DNA of 6,670 nucleotides from Thiotrichales bacterium (GTDB taxonomy: Bacteria > Pseudomonadota > Gammaproteobacteria > Francisellales > CACEW01). The position numbers and the translations under genes were made by a program. Below the pieces are notes generated by a model. The model did no database searches. It was not told the origin of the DNA and was given only the letters and a program-made list of their open reading frames with translations. Each line of letters starts with the position of its first letter. Within the stretch, counting starts at the first letter, position 1. Of this stretch, positions 1 to 6,566 are shown piece after piece. The DNA lies in the NCBI GenBank assembly GCA_023266165.1, contig JAHFRR010000075.1, positions 1 through 6,670 on the forward strand. The letters are read 5' to 3'.

Positions 1-351
1 GACAATCGGGTCAATGAAGTCTCTGAGATCTCCAGAGGGTTGAAATCGCTGGCCAAAGAGCTGAATGTCCCCGTGGTCGCGCTTTCCCAGCTCAGTCGAA
101 AATGCGAAGAACGGACAGACAAGCGCCCCTTGATGGCAGATATTCGGGAGTCAGGTGCAATTGAGCAAGATGCCGATTTGATTTTGTTTGTCTATCGCGA
201 TGAGGTCTATCACCAAGAAACGCAAGATAAGGGCGTTGCAGAGATTATTATTGGCAAGCAGCGTAATGGCCCTATTGGGATGTTAAAACTCACGTTCTTG
301 GGGCATTTCTGTCGCTTTGATGACTATACGCCGCAGCGCATGGGAAAATAA
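1..351 (+). CDS. dnaB: Replicative DNA helicase DnaB, C-terminal part (5' end outside window)
   Basis: DnaB is the hexameric ATP-dependent helicase that unwinds DNA ahead of the replication fork. The window opens in frame inside the RecA-like C-terminal domain and contains its last 116 codons, ending in TAA. Visible family motifs are VVALSQLSR (fragment residues about 24-32), the block RESGAIEQDADLI followed by YRDEVY, and IIIGKQRNGPIG, whose Arg at fragment residue 88 matches the conserved arginine-finger position of DnaB-type helicases. The Walker A and B motifs lie upstream of the window. The TTG at position 40 is an internal leucine codon, not a start. The tail (FCRFDDYTPQRMGK) ends where DnaB proteins usually end, so the 3' end looks intact. 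alr begins 13 bases downstream on the same strand, an order common in proteobacteria that suggests co-transcription. SQLSRKCEER is somewhat divergent from the E. coli-type sequence, but the identification is secure. Confidence 0.96.
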   Translation, partial: DNRVNEVSEISRGLKSLAKELNVPVVALSQLSRKCEERTDKRPLMADIRESGAIEQDADLILFVYRDEVYHQETQDKGVAEIIIGKQRNGPIGMLKLTFLGHFCRFDDYTPQRMGK

Positions 352-364
352 GTAAGGCGAGATC

Positions 365-1462
365 ATGATGTTGCCCAGAGTGATTGCTGAAATTCATCAA
401 AACACCTTGCTGGATAATCTCACGCGTATTCGGCAATTATGGCCTGGCAACCCTGTGCTTGCGATGGTCAAAGCCAATGCCTACGGCCATGGGATCGTCT
501 TGGTTTCCCAGATGTTAGCCCCTCATGTGGATTACCTGGGCGTTGCAACACTCGATGAAGCGATCCTGCTACGAACATCAGGCATCACCTCTCGTATCGT
601 CATCATGTCAGGGGTGCTGGATGCGCTAGAGCTTCAGGCGGCTTTTGATTTTCAGTGCGATCTGGTGATACACACGAAAGATCAGCTGGGTTTATTCAAA
701 AATTTTACACTCACCACAGCAGCAAAGCAGCAGCCTTGTGCTTTATGGCTTAAAGTCAATACGGGTATGAATCGCTTGGGGTTGCCTCTGCAAGATGCCC
801 AAAAAATCTATCATGCGCTCCAACACCATCCAGCGTTTTATTTTGAATCCACCTTGACACATTTTGCCTGTGCAGATATGCCTTCTCATCCGTTATCGCA
901 TCACCAGCAAGCCCAGATACGTGCCATCGCTCAGACCATCCCTTTACCCTTGAGCTGCTGTAATTCGGCAGGGCTGTTACTGAAGTCTTTGGGGCCGCAT
1001 CATGTGATCCGCCCAGGGCTCTCGCTTTATGGCTATTGGCCGCTGGATACGGTGCATGCCCCTGCAATCCCTTTAAAACCTGTGATGACCCTCAAGGCAC
1101 GCGTCTTGGCAATCCACCTGATTCATCCGGGTGAGAGCGTGGGGTATGGTGCCACCTGGTGTGCGATTAAGCCTTCCCGCGTGGCGATTATCGCGATGGG
1201 TTATGGAGATGGCTTTCCGCAGGATGCAGGCCCTCAGACGGATCTCTGGGTGCAAGGCGAGCGAGTGCCTTTAGCCGGTAGGGTGTCCATGGATTCTTTG
1301 GCAGTGGATATCACAGATCTGAAAAGCCCACTCCAGATGGGGGATTATGTTCAAATATGGGGGCCTGACCACCCCTTGACAGATCTAGCAAAATCCCTTC
1401 AAAAATCTTGCTATGCCTTGCTGACGGGGGTGTCGGGTCGTGTGGTGCGTCAAATAAAATAA
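365..1462 (+). CDS. alr: Alanine racemase (PLP-dependent, D-alanine supply for peptidoglycan)
   Basis: Interconverts L- and D-alanine in the cytoplasm, providing D-alanine for the peptidoglycan stem peptide. The 365-residue length is normal for the family. The N-terminal barrel carries the PLP-lysine motif VKANAYGHG (Lys36) and NTGMNRLG (Arg137). Later come CNSAGLLL, the phosphate-site motif RPGLSLYG, then in the C-terminal domain VGYGATW with the second catalytic base Tyr261, followed by GYGDGFP and GRVSMDSLAVDIT. All key residues are present, so the enzyme should be active. The start is ATG at 365, with AAGG at 354-357 seven bases upstream; the ATG at 368 is an equally possible start and changes the protein by one Met. 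The gene follows dnaB by 13 bases with no promoter between, so it probably relies on an upstream promoter. No canonical T-tailed terminator follows. Whether it is the biosynthetic alr or a catabolic dadX paralogue cannot be proved, but the dnaB neighbourhood favours alr. Confidence 0.97.
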   Translation: MMLPRVIAEIHQNTLLDNLTRIRQLWPGNPVLAMVKANAYGHGIVLVSQMLAPHVDYLGVATLDEAILLRTSGITSRIVIMSGVLDALELQAAFDFQCDLVIHTKDQLGLFKNFTLTTAAKQQPCALWLKVNTGMNRLGLPLQDAQKIYHALQHHPAFYFESTLTHFACADMPSHPLSHHQQAQIRAIAQTIPLPLSCCNSAGLLLKSLGPHHVIRPGLSLYGYWPLDTVHAPAIPLKPVMTLKARVLAIHLIHPGESVGYGATWCAIKPSRVAIIAMGYGDGFPQDAGPQTDLWVQGERVPLAGRVSMDSLAVDITDLKSPLQMGDYVQIWGPDHPLTDLAKSLQKSCYALLTGVSGRVVRQIK

Positions 1463-1484
1463 ATCAACAAATAAATAAGTTGAT
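1463..1484. repeat. Inverted repeat ATCAAC/GTTGAT overlapping a -35 box
   Basis: ATCAAC at 1463-1468 and GTTGAT at 1479-1484 are perfect inverted arms around a 10-base A/T loop. The right arm shares bases with the -35 hexamer at 1480-1485. The stem is short, AT-rich and not followed by a T-run, so it is a poor terminator for alr. Its position would suit an operator for a repressor. This is inference from position only, and a 6-bp AT-rich repeat could arise by chance. Confidence 0.35.
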
Positions 1485-1507
1485 ATTTAATTTAAAAAAG
1501 TTATAAT
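1480..1507 (+). promoter_or_regulatory. Near-consensus sigma-70 promoter for the coiled-coil gene
   Basis: TTGATA (1480-1485, five of six matches to consensus) is followed after 16 bp by a perfect TATAAT (1502-1507). Transcription would start near 1514, giving a leader of roughly 30 bases before the ATG at 1546. It is the strongest promoter-like sequence noticed in the window. It lies immediately after alr, so the coiled-coil gene has its own start signal, though read-through from alr is also possible. Confidence 0.75.
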
Positions 1508-1520
1508 TATGCGGATTTCC

Positions 1521-1543
1521 AAGGAGTAAAGAACAGGAGTAAA
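1521..1543 (+). promoter_or_regulatory. Doubled Shine-Dalgarno module
   Basis: The 9-mer AGGAGTAAA occurs twice, at 1522-1530 and 1535-1543, 13 bp apart. The second AGGAG (1535-1539) lies six bases before the ATG at 1546 and fixes that start. The first copy has no start codon at a suitable distance. It could be a standby ribosome site or a small duplication. GTAAA-N8-GTAAA is embedded here and resembles a CpxR box, but it lies downstream of the expected transcription start. Confidence 0.6.
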
Positions 1544-1545
1544 CA

Positions 1546-3345
1546 ATGCACGGGAAGAGACAATCTGGAGATCCATCTGACAATGAAAGCCGTGTCGATG
1601 ACCCTGTCATATATCCGCTCAACAAGCAAGGGCATCTAGAAATACTCGCGAGCGATACACCAGAAACTGTCTTAGCAAAAATAGAGTATGCTCGTCATCG
1701 TTACTGTTTGGAGTTTGGGTTGTTGTATGGCCCTCCTTATGTTTTGTCGAAAGACACACGGGGAGATGCTTACTCCATGATGTTGTATTCGTTATTATCA
1801 AGAAACGAAGATCTGCCTGTTCAAGCAGCCATGCGGGCCCTTCAAAGGGAATCAGTGACCTCTCAAGCAAAGCCAACTGAATCAAAAAGTGATGATACGG
1901 GCATTCCAAAAGCCGTCAAAGACAGGCTAGACAGGTTAGAGACTGCAAATAAAGCTTTGCGTGAGAAGCTTTCAGAGTATGAGCAGAATATTAAAAATAA
2001 TGCTGCAAAAAGAGAGATGCTTGTCGCACGCAACACACTTTTAGAGTGCCGCCATGAGAAAGAGAGTCAGGCGCTGTCACAGCTACAGCAAGAAGTGGAG
2101 AAGCTCACTGCAACAGTTCAGCAACAAAAGCAGGCGTTAGATGAGCAGCTTCGACAGATTAAAGGGTTAACGAGCCAGCAGGTTAAGCAAAAGTCAGCAG
2201 TAGAAAATCATGCTCATGTTTTGAAAACATTAGAAGAGCAGATGAGAGATCTCAAGGTTGAAAACTTGACTCTTCTCAAGACAAATAAGGTAATCTCTCA
2301 AGAGAGCACTCGTCAAACATTCGAGTACCAACAGCAAGTTTACGCTTTGACGGCGCAGGTTCAAGAAAAAGCGAAGTCAGAAAGTTCTCCGTTAAAGTCC
2401 AGAATAGCAGATCTAGAAGCTCAGCTAACCGCTTTGCAAGCGGAAGTGAGGGTTTTCAAGCAGGAGAAGCTTACGCTCACGGCGAGCTGTGAGGATCGAG
2501 GCCGTCAGATTCATAATTTTCAGCAAGAGCTGGCTCAGAAAGAAGCTCAGCTGAAAGTCATGCAGAAAGGCGACCGGCAAACAGCGCAGGGGTATCAAGC
2601 GCGGTTACGTGAGAATATTCAGGCAGAATTTAAACCCCAGTTGGATGTGCTTCACAGTCAGCTGCAAGAAAAAACGTGCGCGCTGGCTCAGGCGCAGCAG
2701 AAAATAGGGAAGATGGAGGCAGCAGCACGTGAAGCAGGAGCCAGCTGGGAAGCGCAAGTGAGTGCAGTGACAGACAACTTGACAGCGGTGCACAATGAGC
2801 AGAAGCGGCAGGAAAAAATGTTTCAGGCGCAGATAAAAAATCTTAAGCATGCATGCGGCAAGAAACAGGGATTCGAGCAGCAGTTACAGCAGCTACTATT
2901 GGAAAAAGATCAAGTCATTCGTGAGTTGCGACAGCAAGTTGAGCAGCTGGGCTTTGCAATGAAAAAACTCAGTGAAGAGTATGGCACTGAGTGTAACAAG
3001 GGTCGTAGTTTAGAGCTACAGGTAGGGCAGCTGATAGCAAGATGTGTCAAGCTCGAGCAAAATACGGATCGGCCCGTGAAAAAGCGTGAGGAGTCTAGCC
3101 GCAAGCTTGACGAGACAAAGATGCAGCAGAGTGAGCCATGGGGCCCATTAACCTCTAGCGAGCTCTTTTCACCGAACATTACGGCTCAAGAGGGAGTTGG
3201 CTATGTCGATGCAGTGAATGGTGGCGCAGCAACACCTGAGAGGTGTTATACACCCTCGCCTCTGCTTTTCAACTTCCTCAATGACTCTGGTATTCTACCG
3301 AAAGGGCAAGAGCAAATCGAGCAAGCAAAGCTGATGTTCCCCTAG
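1546..3345 (+). CDS. Large coiled-coil protein of unknown function, possible secreted effector
   Basis: I do not recognise this 599-residue protein as a named family. Residues about 20-110 look globular (GHLEILASDTPETV, ARHRYCLEFGLLYGPPYV). Residues about 122-508 are almost continuous heptad-like coiled coil rich in Gln, Glu, Lys and Leu, with a likely break near 277 (SESSPLKS). The last 90 residues are non-coil, with the Thr/Pro segment ATPERCYTPSP, LLFNFLNDSG, and a short polar end QEQIEQAKLMFP. There is no signal peptide or transmembrane segment, so it is cytoplasmic or exported without a Sec signal. Start: ATG preceded by AGGAG at six bases, below a strong promoter. Neighbours are alr upstream and a convergent ParA-OTU gene downstream. 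Architecture and the Glu/Gln-rich C terminus resemble many Dot/Icm-type effectors of intracellular gammaproteobacteria, but that is inference. Alternatives are a structural or chromosome-organising protein. The reading frame is solid; the role is open. Confidence 0.85.
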   Translation: MHGKRQSGDPSDNESRVDDPVIYPLNKQGHLEILASDTPETVLAKIEYARHRYCLEFGLLYGPPYVLSKDTRGDAYSMMLYSLLSRNEDLPVQAAMRALQRESVTSQAKPTESKSDDTGIPKAVKDRLDRLETANKALREKLSEYEQNIKNNAAKREMLVARNTLLECRHEKESQALSQLQQEVEKLTATVQQQKQALDEQLRQIKGLTSQQVKQKSAVENHAHVLKTLEEQMRDLKVENLTLLKTNKVISQESTRQTFEYQQQVYALTAQVQEKAKSESSPLKSRIADLEAQLTALQAEVRVFKQEKLTLTASCEDRGRQIHNFQQELAQKEAQLKVMQKGDRQTAQGYQARLRENIQAEFKPQLDVLHSQLQEKTCALAQAQQKIGKMEAAAREAGASWEAQVSAVTDNLTAVHNEQKRQEKMFQAQIKNLKHACGKKQGFEQQLQQLLLEKDQVIRELRQQVEQLGFAMKKLSEEYGTECNKGRSLELQVGQLIARCVKLEQNTDRPVKKREESSRKLDETKMQQSEPWGPLTSSELFSPNITAQEGVGYVDAVNGGAATPERCYTPSPLLFNFLNDSGILPKGQEQIEQAKLMFP

Positions 3346-3373
3346 AAAGTTAAGGCATCCATATATCTTCTGG

Positions 3374-3394
3374 AAGCCTTGATTGGAAAGGCTT
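3374..3394. terminator. Hairpin after the coiled-coil gene (weak terminator candidate)
   Basis: AAGCCTT (3374-3380) and AAGGCTT (3388-3394) form a perfect 7-bp stem with a 7-base loop, 29 bases after the stop codon. No T-run follows on either strand, so it is not a standard intrinsic terminator. AAGGC at 3352-3356 could pair with GCCTT of the left arm instead, giving a mutually exclusive hairpin. Confidence 0.4.
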
Positions 3395-3454
3395 GTCTGT
3401 CCCTTCTCCCCTTGCACTACGGCATGCGCACATCTTCGCGCACATGACCACCGG

Positions 3455-3503
3455 TCGTCGTCCCGATGCCTCTCGGCCAACGCCTCGAGTGCCAGGACGA
3501 CGA
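3455..3503. repeat. GC-rich compound hairpin between convergent genes
   Basis: TCGTCGTCC (3455-3463) and GGACGACGA (3495-3503) are perfect 9-bp inverted arms. The 31-base loop holds a smaller hairpin, with TCGGC pairing to GCC-T-CGA around CAAC (about 3474-3488). The element sits in the 207-bp gap between the convergent coiled-coil and ParA-OTU genes, so it could act as a bidirectional transcription barrier or be part of a structured RNA. By hand count, 3421-3480 is 39/60 G+C, well above sampled coding stretches. The GC-rich stretch also carries a direct repeat GCGCACAT at 3426-3433 and 3438-3445. No convincing gene was seen in 3346-3552. Confidence 0.5.
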
Positions 3504-3552
3504 AGCTATTTGCATGTTCTATCCAACGCGTACCCTCTCCACTCAAGTGATA

Positions 3553-6510
3553 CTAATCGTCGTTATCTGACACCGTGTCTTGGCTGTTACGTCGATGTTT
3601 TCTGTGAGGACTTTTGGTTGCCATGTCTACCGTGGTTGTCATCATTGCAGTTGACGATGCTCGACGAGCTGCTGGAGGATGAACACGGTTGAGCAACTCA
3701 GCAGAAGGGTTCCCTGTCAGTGAATCAAAGTGAAGGCCTGCATGATACGCAAGGTAAATCGTGTCTGCAGTGCCATCATGAATTGAGTATGGCTGATTTT
3801 TGTCGCTCGCCACAATCATAATGGTTATATTCAATGCGCGTGCAAGTGTCGAAATAACAAAGTCATCTGCCCACTCACGATCTGTTGCTGCGCGCGTAAT
3901 CAACCCGTTTGGATCATTTGTAAAATCTTGCAGCTCGCCTCGCTCATTCAGCGCAATAAGCTCCTGAACTGCAAGCGTGCGTAATGCAGCATGATCGAGT
4001 ATAGAGCCTTCTAAGGCAGGCAGGTTAAGCTTTCTGGTTTGAATCTGATGTGCCACCGCATGGAAAAAGCAGTTGCCATCGCCTGGGACACCTTGCAATT
4101 TCAAGCCATACCCTTCTACTCGTGATTTAAAAGCCCCAGCTTGAGGCCCTGCCATGAAGTCTGCTTTGGACTGTGCCATGGCAGCCCTTACCCCTGAATC
4201 TCCTTCATGATATGGATGACTCCAAGTTTCTATGACCTGCTCGAACAGAGCTGTTTGTTCTTGTGCTTTTTGGTCGGCAGCAGTTTGGTCGTTCAGCCGA
4301 TTAATCTCGGTTATGTTCTCAGATGTTGGATCGATGATGAGGGCGTCGTAATGCTCCAAAGTGCCATCAAATGATTCCCAATGCACAAGAAAGATGGTTG
4401 CATCAGGCTCCATCCCTGCCTCATATGGATTGTAGATCAGTTTTGCATAAGTCTCAGGCTTAAATACTTTCTCATTGTGGTAGTAGGCATAAACCTTCAA
4501 CGCAAGATTGAAATGGAAGGATAAATATTTTAAAGAAGCTTCGAAGTGCTCACTTTCCACTCCCGAGTTGTTTGGGCTCAAGATATTTTTAATCAAGCGC
4601 TTCTCTTTTTTGTTTGTTGGATCATCTTTGTTAATGTCCTCTCCACTGAGCTTTTTATCTTGGTAGCGAACAAAGGCTATAAAGCTATCAGGAGAAGAGA
4701 ATGGGTCTGGTTCGAGTGGATCAGTAGGCCGGTCTATCGCACCATTAAGTACTGTGTAAGCCAGGCGAATTGCAGAAAGCCAACTACCCCTCCCAATAGG
4801 GGAGTGAATGAGTGCGTAACCATGGTCCTCTTTAGCAATTTTAGCAACACAGTCGGGGTTTATACTCAGTCGATATTGATCGATAGAAAACTGGTTAGTC
4901 GCAGCCTCCCTTTGGTCCCTTGCTGTTTTTGTTTTGCTGCGTAAGATCCTCTCTGGCGAAACTAATGATGTGTGTCTGTCAGTTCTTGCTACATCAGAAG
5001 CAGCACCTTTCCGTTTTTTGGATTTTGGTGTGGCTGCTGGAGAGATATCCTGATCCGTATCAGAGTCAGCTACAACATCAGGTTGCACAAGCCCTTTGAG
5101 TAATTTCTTAGATTTTTGTGCGAGATAGGCGCGGTCTTTTTCTCGCATGTTCGCGAAAAGCGCCTGAATGACCTTTTGATATTCGTTAAAAATTTTTTCA
5201 GCTTTCTCCACAAGACCTTTAAGATTGCGATTGGTGGTACCCTTGTTAGTAACATAAAACCGAGATACTGATCCATATCCATATCCATACTTGGTAGTAT
5301 CTGTAGCCTCCAGACCAGCAGACTCGGAGTTTTCAATATAACGTTTTTTCAGGCGAGTCAGGTCGGGTTTTTCGAGTTTGACAAAATCGAAACCAGTGCC
5401 TTTAATATCGCTGTAAATATCGTGTTGGTACCGTGCAAAGATTTGCCTCGTTTTTTTGGCATAAGCTTTTGCGAGCCTTTTATCTCTTTTTTTGGCTTGA
5501 CCATTGATAACTTTCAGTGCAACGGGGAAAGCGCCCAGAAATTTAGGCCAACACTTCAGTTGGGGGGAGACATAGTCTTGAAATACCCTACCGTCTCCTT
5601 TTACCCCGTAGTAGTTGTGTATTTTGATAACGTTTTGCTTGTTGTTGATATTGTGCCAGTCACGCAATTTTTTCATCACACTCTCTGCTGCATTGCGGCA
5701 GGCGCTCTCAGCTTTAAAGGGCGAAATAATATAGTCTACTCCCAGTAGCACAGCTTTTACGGATGCTGTCATTGAACAGCCTAAATCAAAAATAACGACG
5801 TCATAACGCTTCTGTTCAGCAAATTCTCTAAAGAGGTTGGTGACTAACCCAGGAATAGGGTAGCCTCCCTTTCGGCGGAACCCCTCTCCAATATCTTCTT
5901 GCAGCTCGTCGATGTCCATATGCCCTGCAATGTAATCTATACCCTCCACACCTGACTTAAGAGGGCGTATTTTAGGTATGACTGAGTCAGGGCCTGACTT
6001 GGGTTGGTGGGGGTGGTCGCCCGTGAATTGTTTCACGATTGTGTGAAACATCTGAAAGACGCCCTCATCTTTTTCTGCCTTTTTAATTTGTTTCCATAGG
6101 CGATCACATGGATCAATAATCATTTTCCTTTTTTTCTTATTACCTTTTTCGTCATCACTATCATTGTCAATATCACTGTTACTGAGATCCTCTTCCTCCT
6201 CGGAGTCTTCTGAAGTACTGCCAGAGTTACCGGCTACAACGGCTGTAGCATCGGGATTGGCTGAAGTGACTTCATCAGATGCTTGTGTCTGATCGTCAAG
6301 AATACTTGAGGTGAGGTTTGCCTGCATGTCGCCATCGATGAGCAACACACGAAAGCCATCTAGAGCAAGATGAAAAGCAAATTCGAGCGTAGACGTGGTT
6401 TTTCCAACCCCGCCCTTCAAATTATACATCGCCATCAAAATAGTTTTGTGCTTGTCTGTTGTTTCTGGAACGCCGGTGCTGTTGGTGCTGGTGCTGGTGT
6501 TTTGATGCAT
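3553..6510 (-). CDS. ParA-like ATPase fused to a degenerate and an intact OTU-type cysteine protease domain
   Basis: A 985-residue multidomain protein. Residues 1-19 are Ser/Thr/Asn-rich. Residues about 22-345 form a ParA/MinD ATPase: deviant Walker A KGGVGKTTS (signature Lys32, Lys37), IDGDMQANLT (Asp61), and Walker B YDVVIFDLG (Asp242), with GCS replacing the usual Pro-Pro. A roughly 100-residue acidic/basic insertion separates Walker A' from B. Residues 346-550 are charged linker with (Tyr-Gly)3 at 408-413 and a basic cluster at 496-501. Residues about 560-728 look like an OTU fold without its cysteine (GRGSWL, Trp577; EHYDAL, His720). Residues about 800-935 are an OTU domain with GDGNCFF (Asp811, Cys814) and LHFD (His927, Asp929), expected to cleave ubiquitin or related isopeptide linkages. 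The C terminus has a basic patch at 970-974. Start: ATG at 6510, AGGAG five bases upstream. OTU domains suggest action on host proteins; a native partner, secretion route and substrate are not evident. Lengthy intact frame argues against a pseudogene. Confidence 0.9.
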   Translation of the reverse strand: MHQNTSTSTNSTGVPETTDKHKTILMAMYNLKGGVGKTTSTLEFAFHLALDGFRVLLIDGDMQANLTSSILDDQTQASDEVTSANPDATAVVAGNSGSTSEDSEEEEDLSNSDIDNDSDDEKGNKKKRKMIIDPCDRLWKQIKKAEKDEGVFQMFHTIVKQFTGDHPHQPKSGPDSVIPKIRPLKSGVEGIDYIAGHMDIDELQEDIGEGFRRKGGYPIPGLVTNLFREFAEQKRYDVVIFDLGCSMTASVKAVLLGVDYIISPFKAESACRNAAESVMKKLRDWHNINNKQNVIKIHNYYGVKGDGRVFQDYVSPQLKCWPKFLGAFPVALKVINGQAKKRDKRLAKAYAKKTRQIFARYQHDIYSDIKGTGFDFVKLEKPDLTRLKKRYIENSESAGLEATDTTKYGYGYGSVSRFYVTNKGTTNRNLKGLVEKAEKIFNEYQKVIQALFANMREKDRAYLAQKSKKLLKGLVQPDVVADSDTDQDISPAATPKSKKRKGAASDVARTDRHTSLVSPERILRSKTKTARDQREAATNQFSIDQYRLSINPDCVAKIAKEDHGYALIHSPIGRGSWLSAIRLAYTVLNGAIDRPTDPLEPDPFSSPDSFIAFVRYQDKKLSGEDINKDDPTNKKEKRLIKNILSPNNSGVESEHFEASLKYLSFHFNLALKVYAYYHNEKVFKPETYAKLIYNPYEAGMEPDATIFLVHWESFDGTLEHYDALIIDPTSENITEINRLNDQTAADQKAQEQTALFEQVIETWSHPYHEGDSGVRAAMAQSKADFMAGPQAGAFKSRVEGYGLKLQGVPGDGNCFFHAVAHQIQTRKLNLPALEGSILDHAALRTLAVQELIALNERGELQDFTNDPNGLITRAATDREWADDFVISTLARALNITIMIVASDKNQPYSIHDGTADTIYLAYHAGLHFDSLTGNPSAELLNRVHPPAARRASSTAMMTTTVDMATKSPHRKHRRNSQDTVSDNDD
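6029..6050. repeat. parS-like inverted repeat with 6-bp spacer inside the ParA coding region
   Basis: TGTTTCAC (6029-6036) and GTGAAACA (6043-6050) are perfect 8-bp inverted arms around GATTGT. The two arms joined directly are the consensus bacterial parS site bound by ParB. Here they are held 6 bp apart, about half a helical turn, so canonical ParB clamp loading is doubtful. The bases encode MFHTIVKQ of the ParA-OTU protein (minus strand). Presence is certain; function is not. Confidence 0.45.
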
Positions 6511-6515
6511 GTGAT

Positions 6516-6528
6516 CTCCTAAATTTGT
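6516..6528 (-). promoter_or_regulatory. Shine-Dalgarno site of the ParA-OTU gene fused to a CTAAATTTGT repeat
   Basis: Read on the minus strand, ACAAATTTAGGAG combines one copy of the upstream 10-mer (6519-6528, plus-strand CTAAATTTGT) with AGGAG at 6516-6520, five bases before the ATG. The two share bases 6519-6520. A factor bound to the repeat, or an RNA pairing through it, could therefore affect translation start. The Shine-Dalgarno assignment is strong; the regulatory idea is inference. Confidence 0.6.
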
Positions 6529-6566
6529 TATACACAGATTGAGTACGGGGTGTAGAAGTCCAGATA

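Noticed and set aside
1480..1500. PmrA-type effector promoter box (Legionella TTAA-rich direct repeat)
   Set aside because: The TTTAATTTAA stretch is AT-rich but does not match the two spaced TTAATATT-type repeats expected.
1526..1543. CpxR-like box GTAAA-N8-GTAAA
   Set aside because: It is simply part of the duplicated AGGAGTAAA module and lies downstream of the expected transcription start, overlapping the ribosome site.
3295..3546. 83-codon minus-strand open frame covering the convergent gap
   Set aside because: It overlaps the 3' end of the coiled-coil gene, shows no recognisable domain, and no clear Shine-Dalgarno supports it. The GC-rich island lowers stop-codon frequency and explains the open frame.
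3393..3692. 99-codon plus-strand open frame starting at TTG
   Set aside because: It runs antisense into the OTU gene's 3' end, begins within a hairpin arm, and has no motif or ribosome site.
4546..4944. 132-codon plus-strand open frame with hydrophobic stretches
   Set aside because: It is antisense to the degenerate OTU region, which has a continuous, motif-bearing frame on the other strand. Its hydrophobic runs are a by-product of the opposite frame.
5422..5748. 108-codon plus-strand open frame antisense to the ParA domain
   Set aside because: Antisense shadow of conserved ParA sequence; no start signal or family resemblance.
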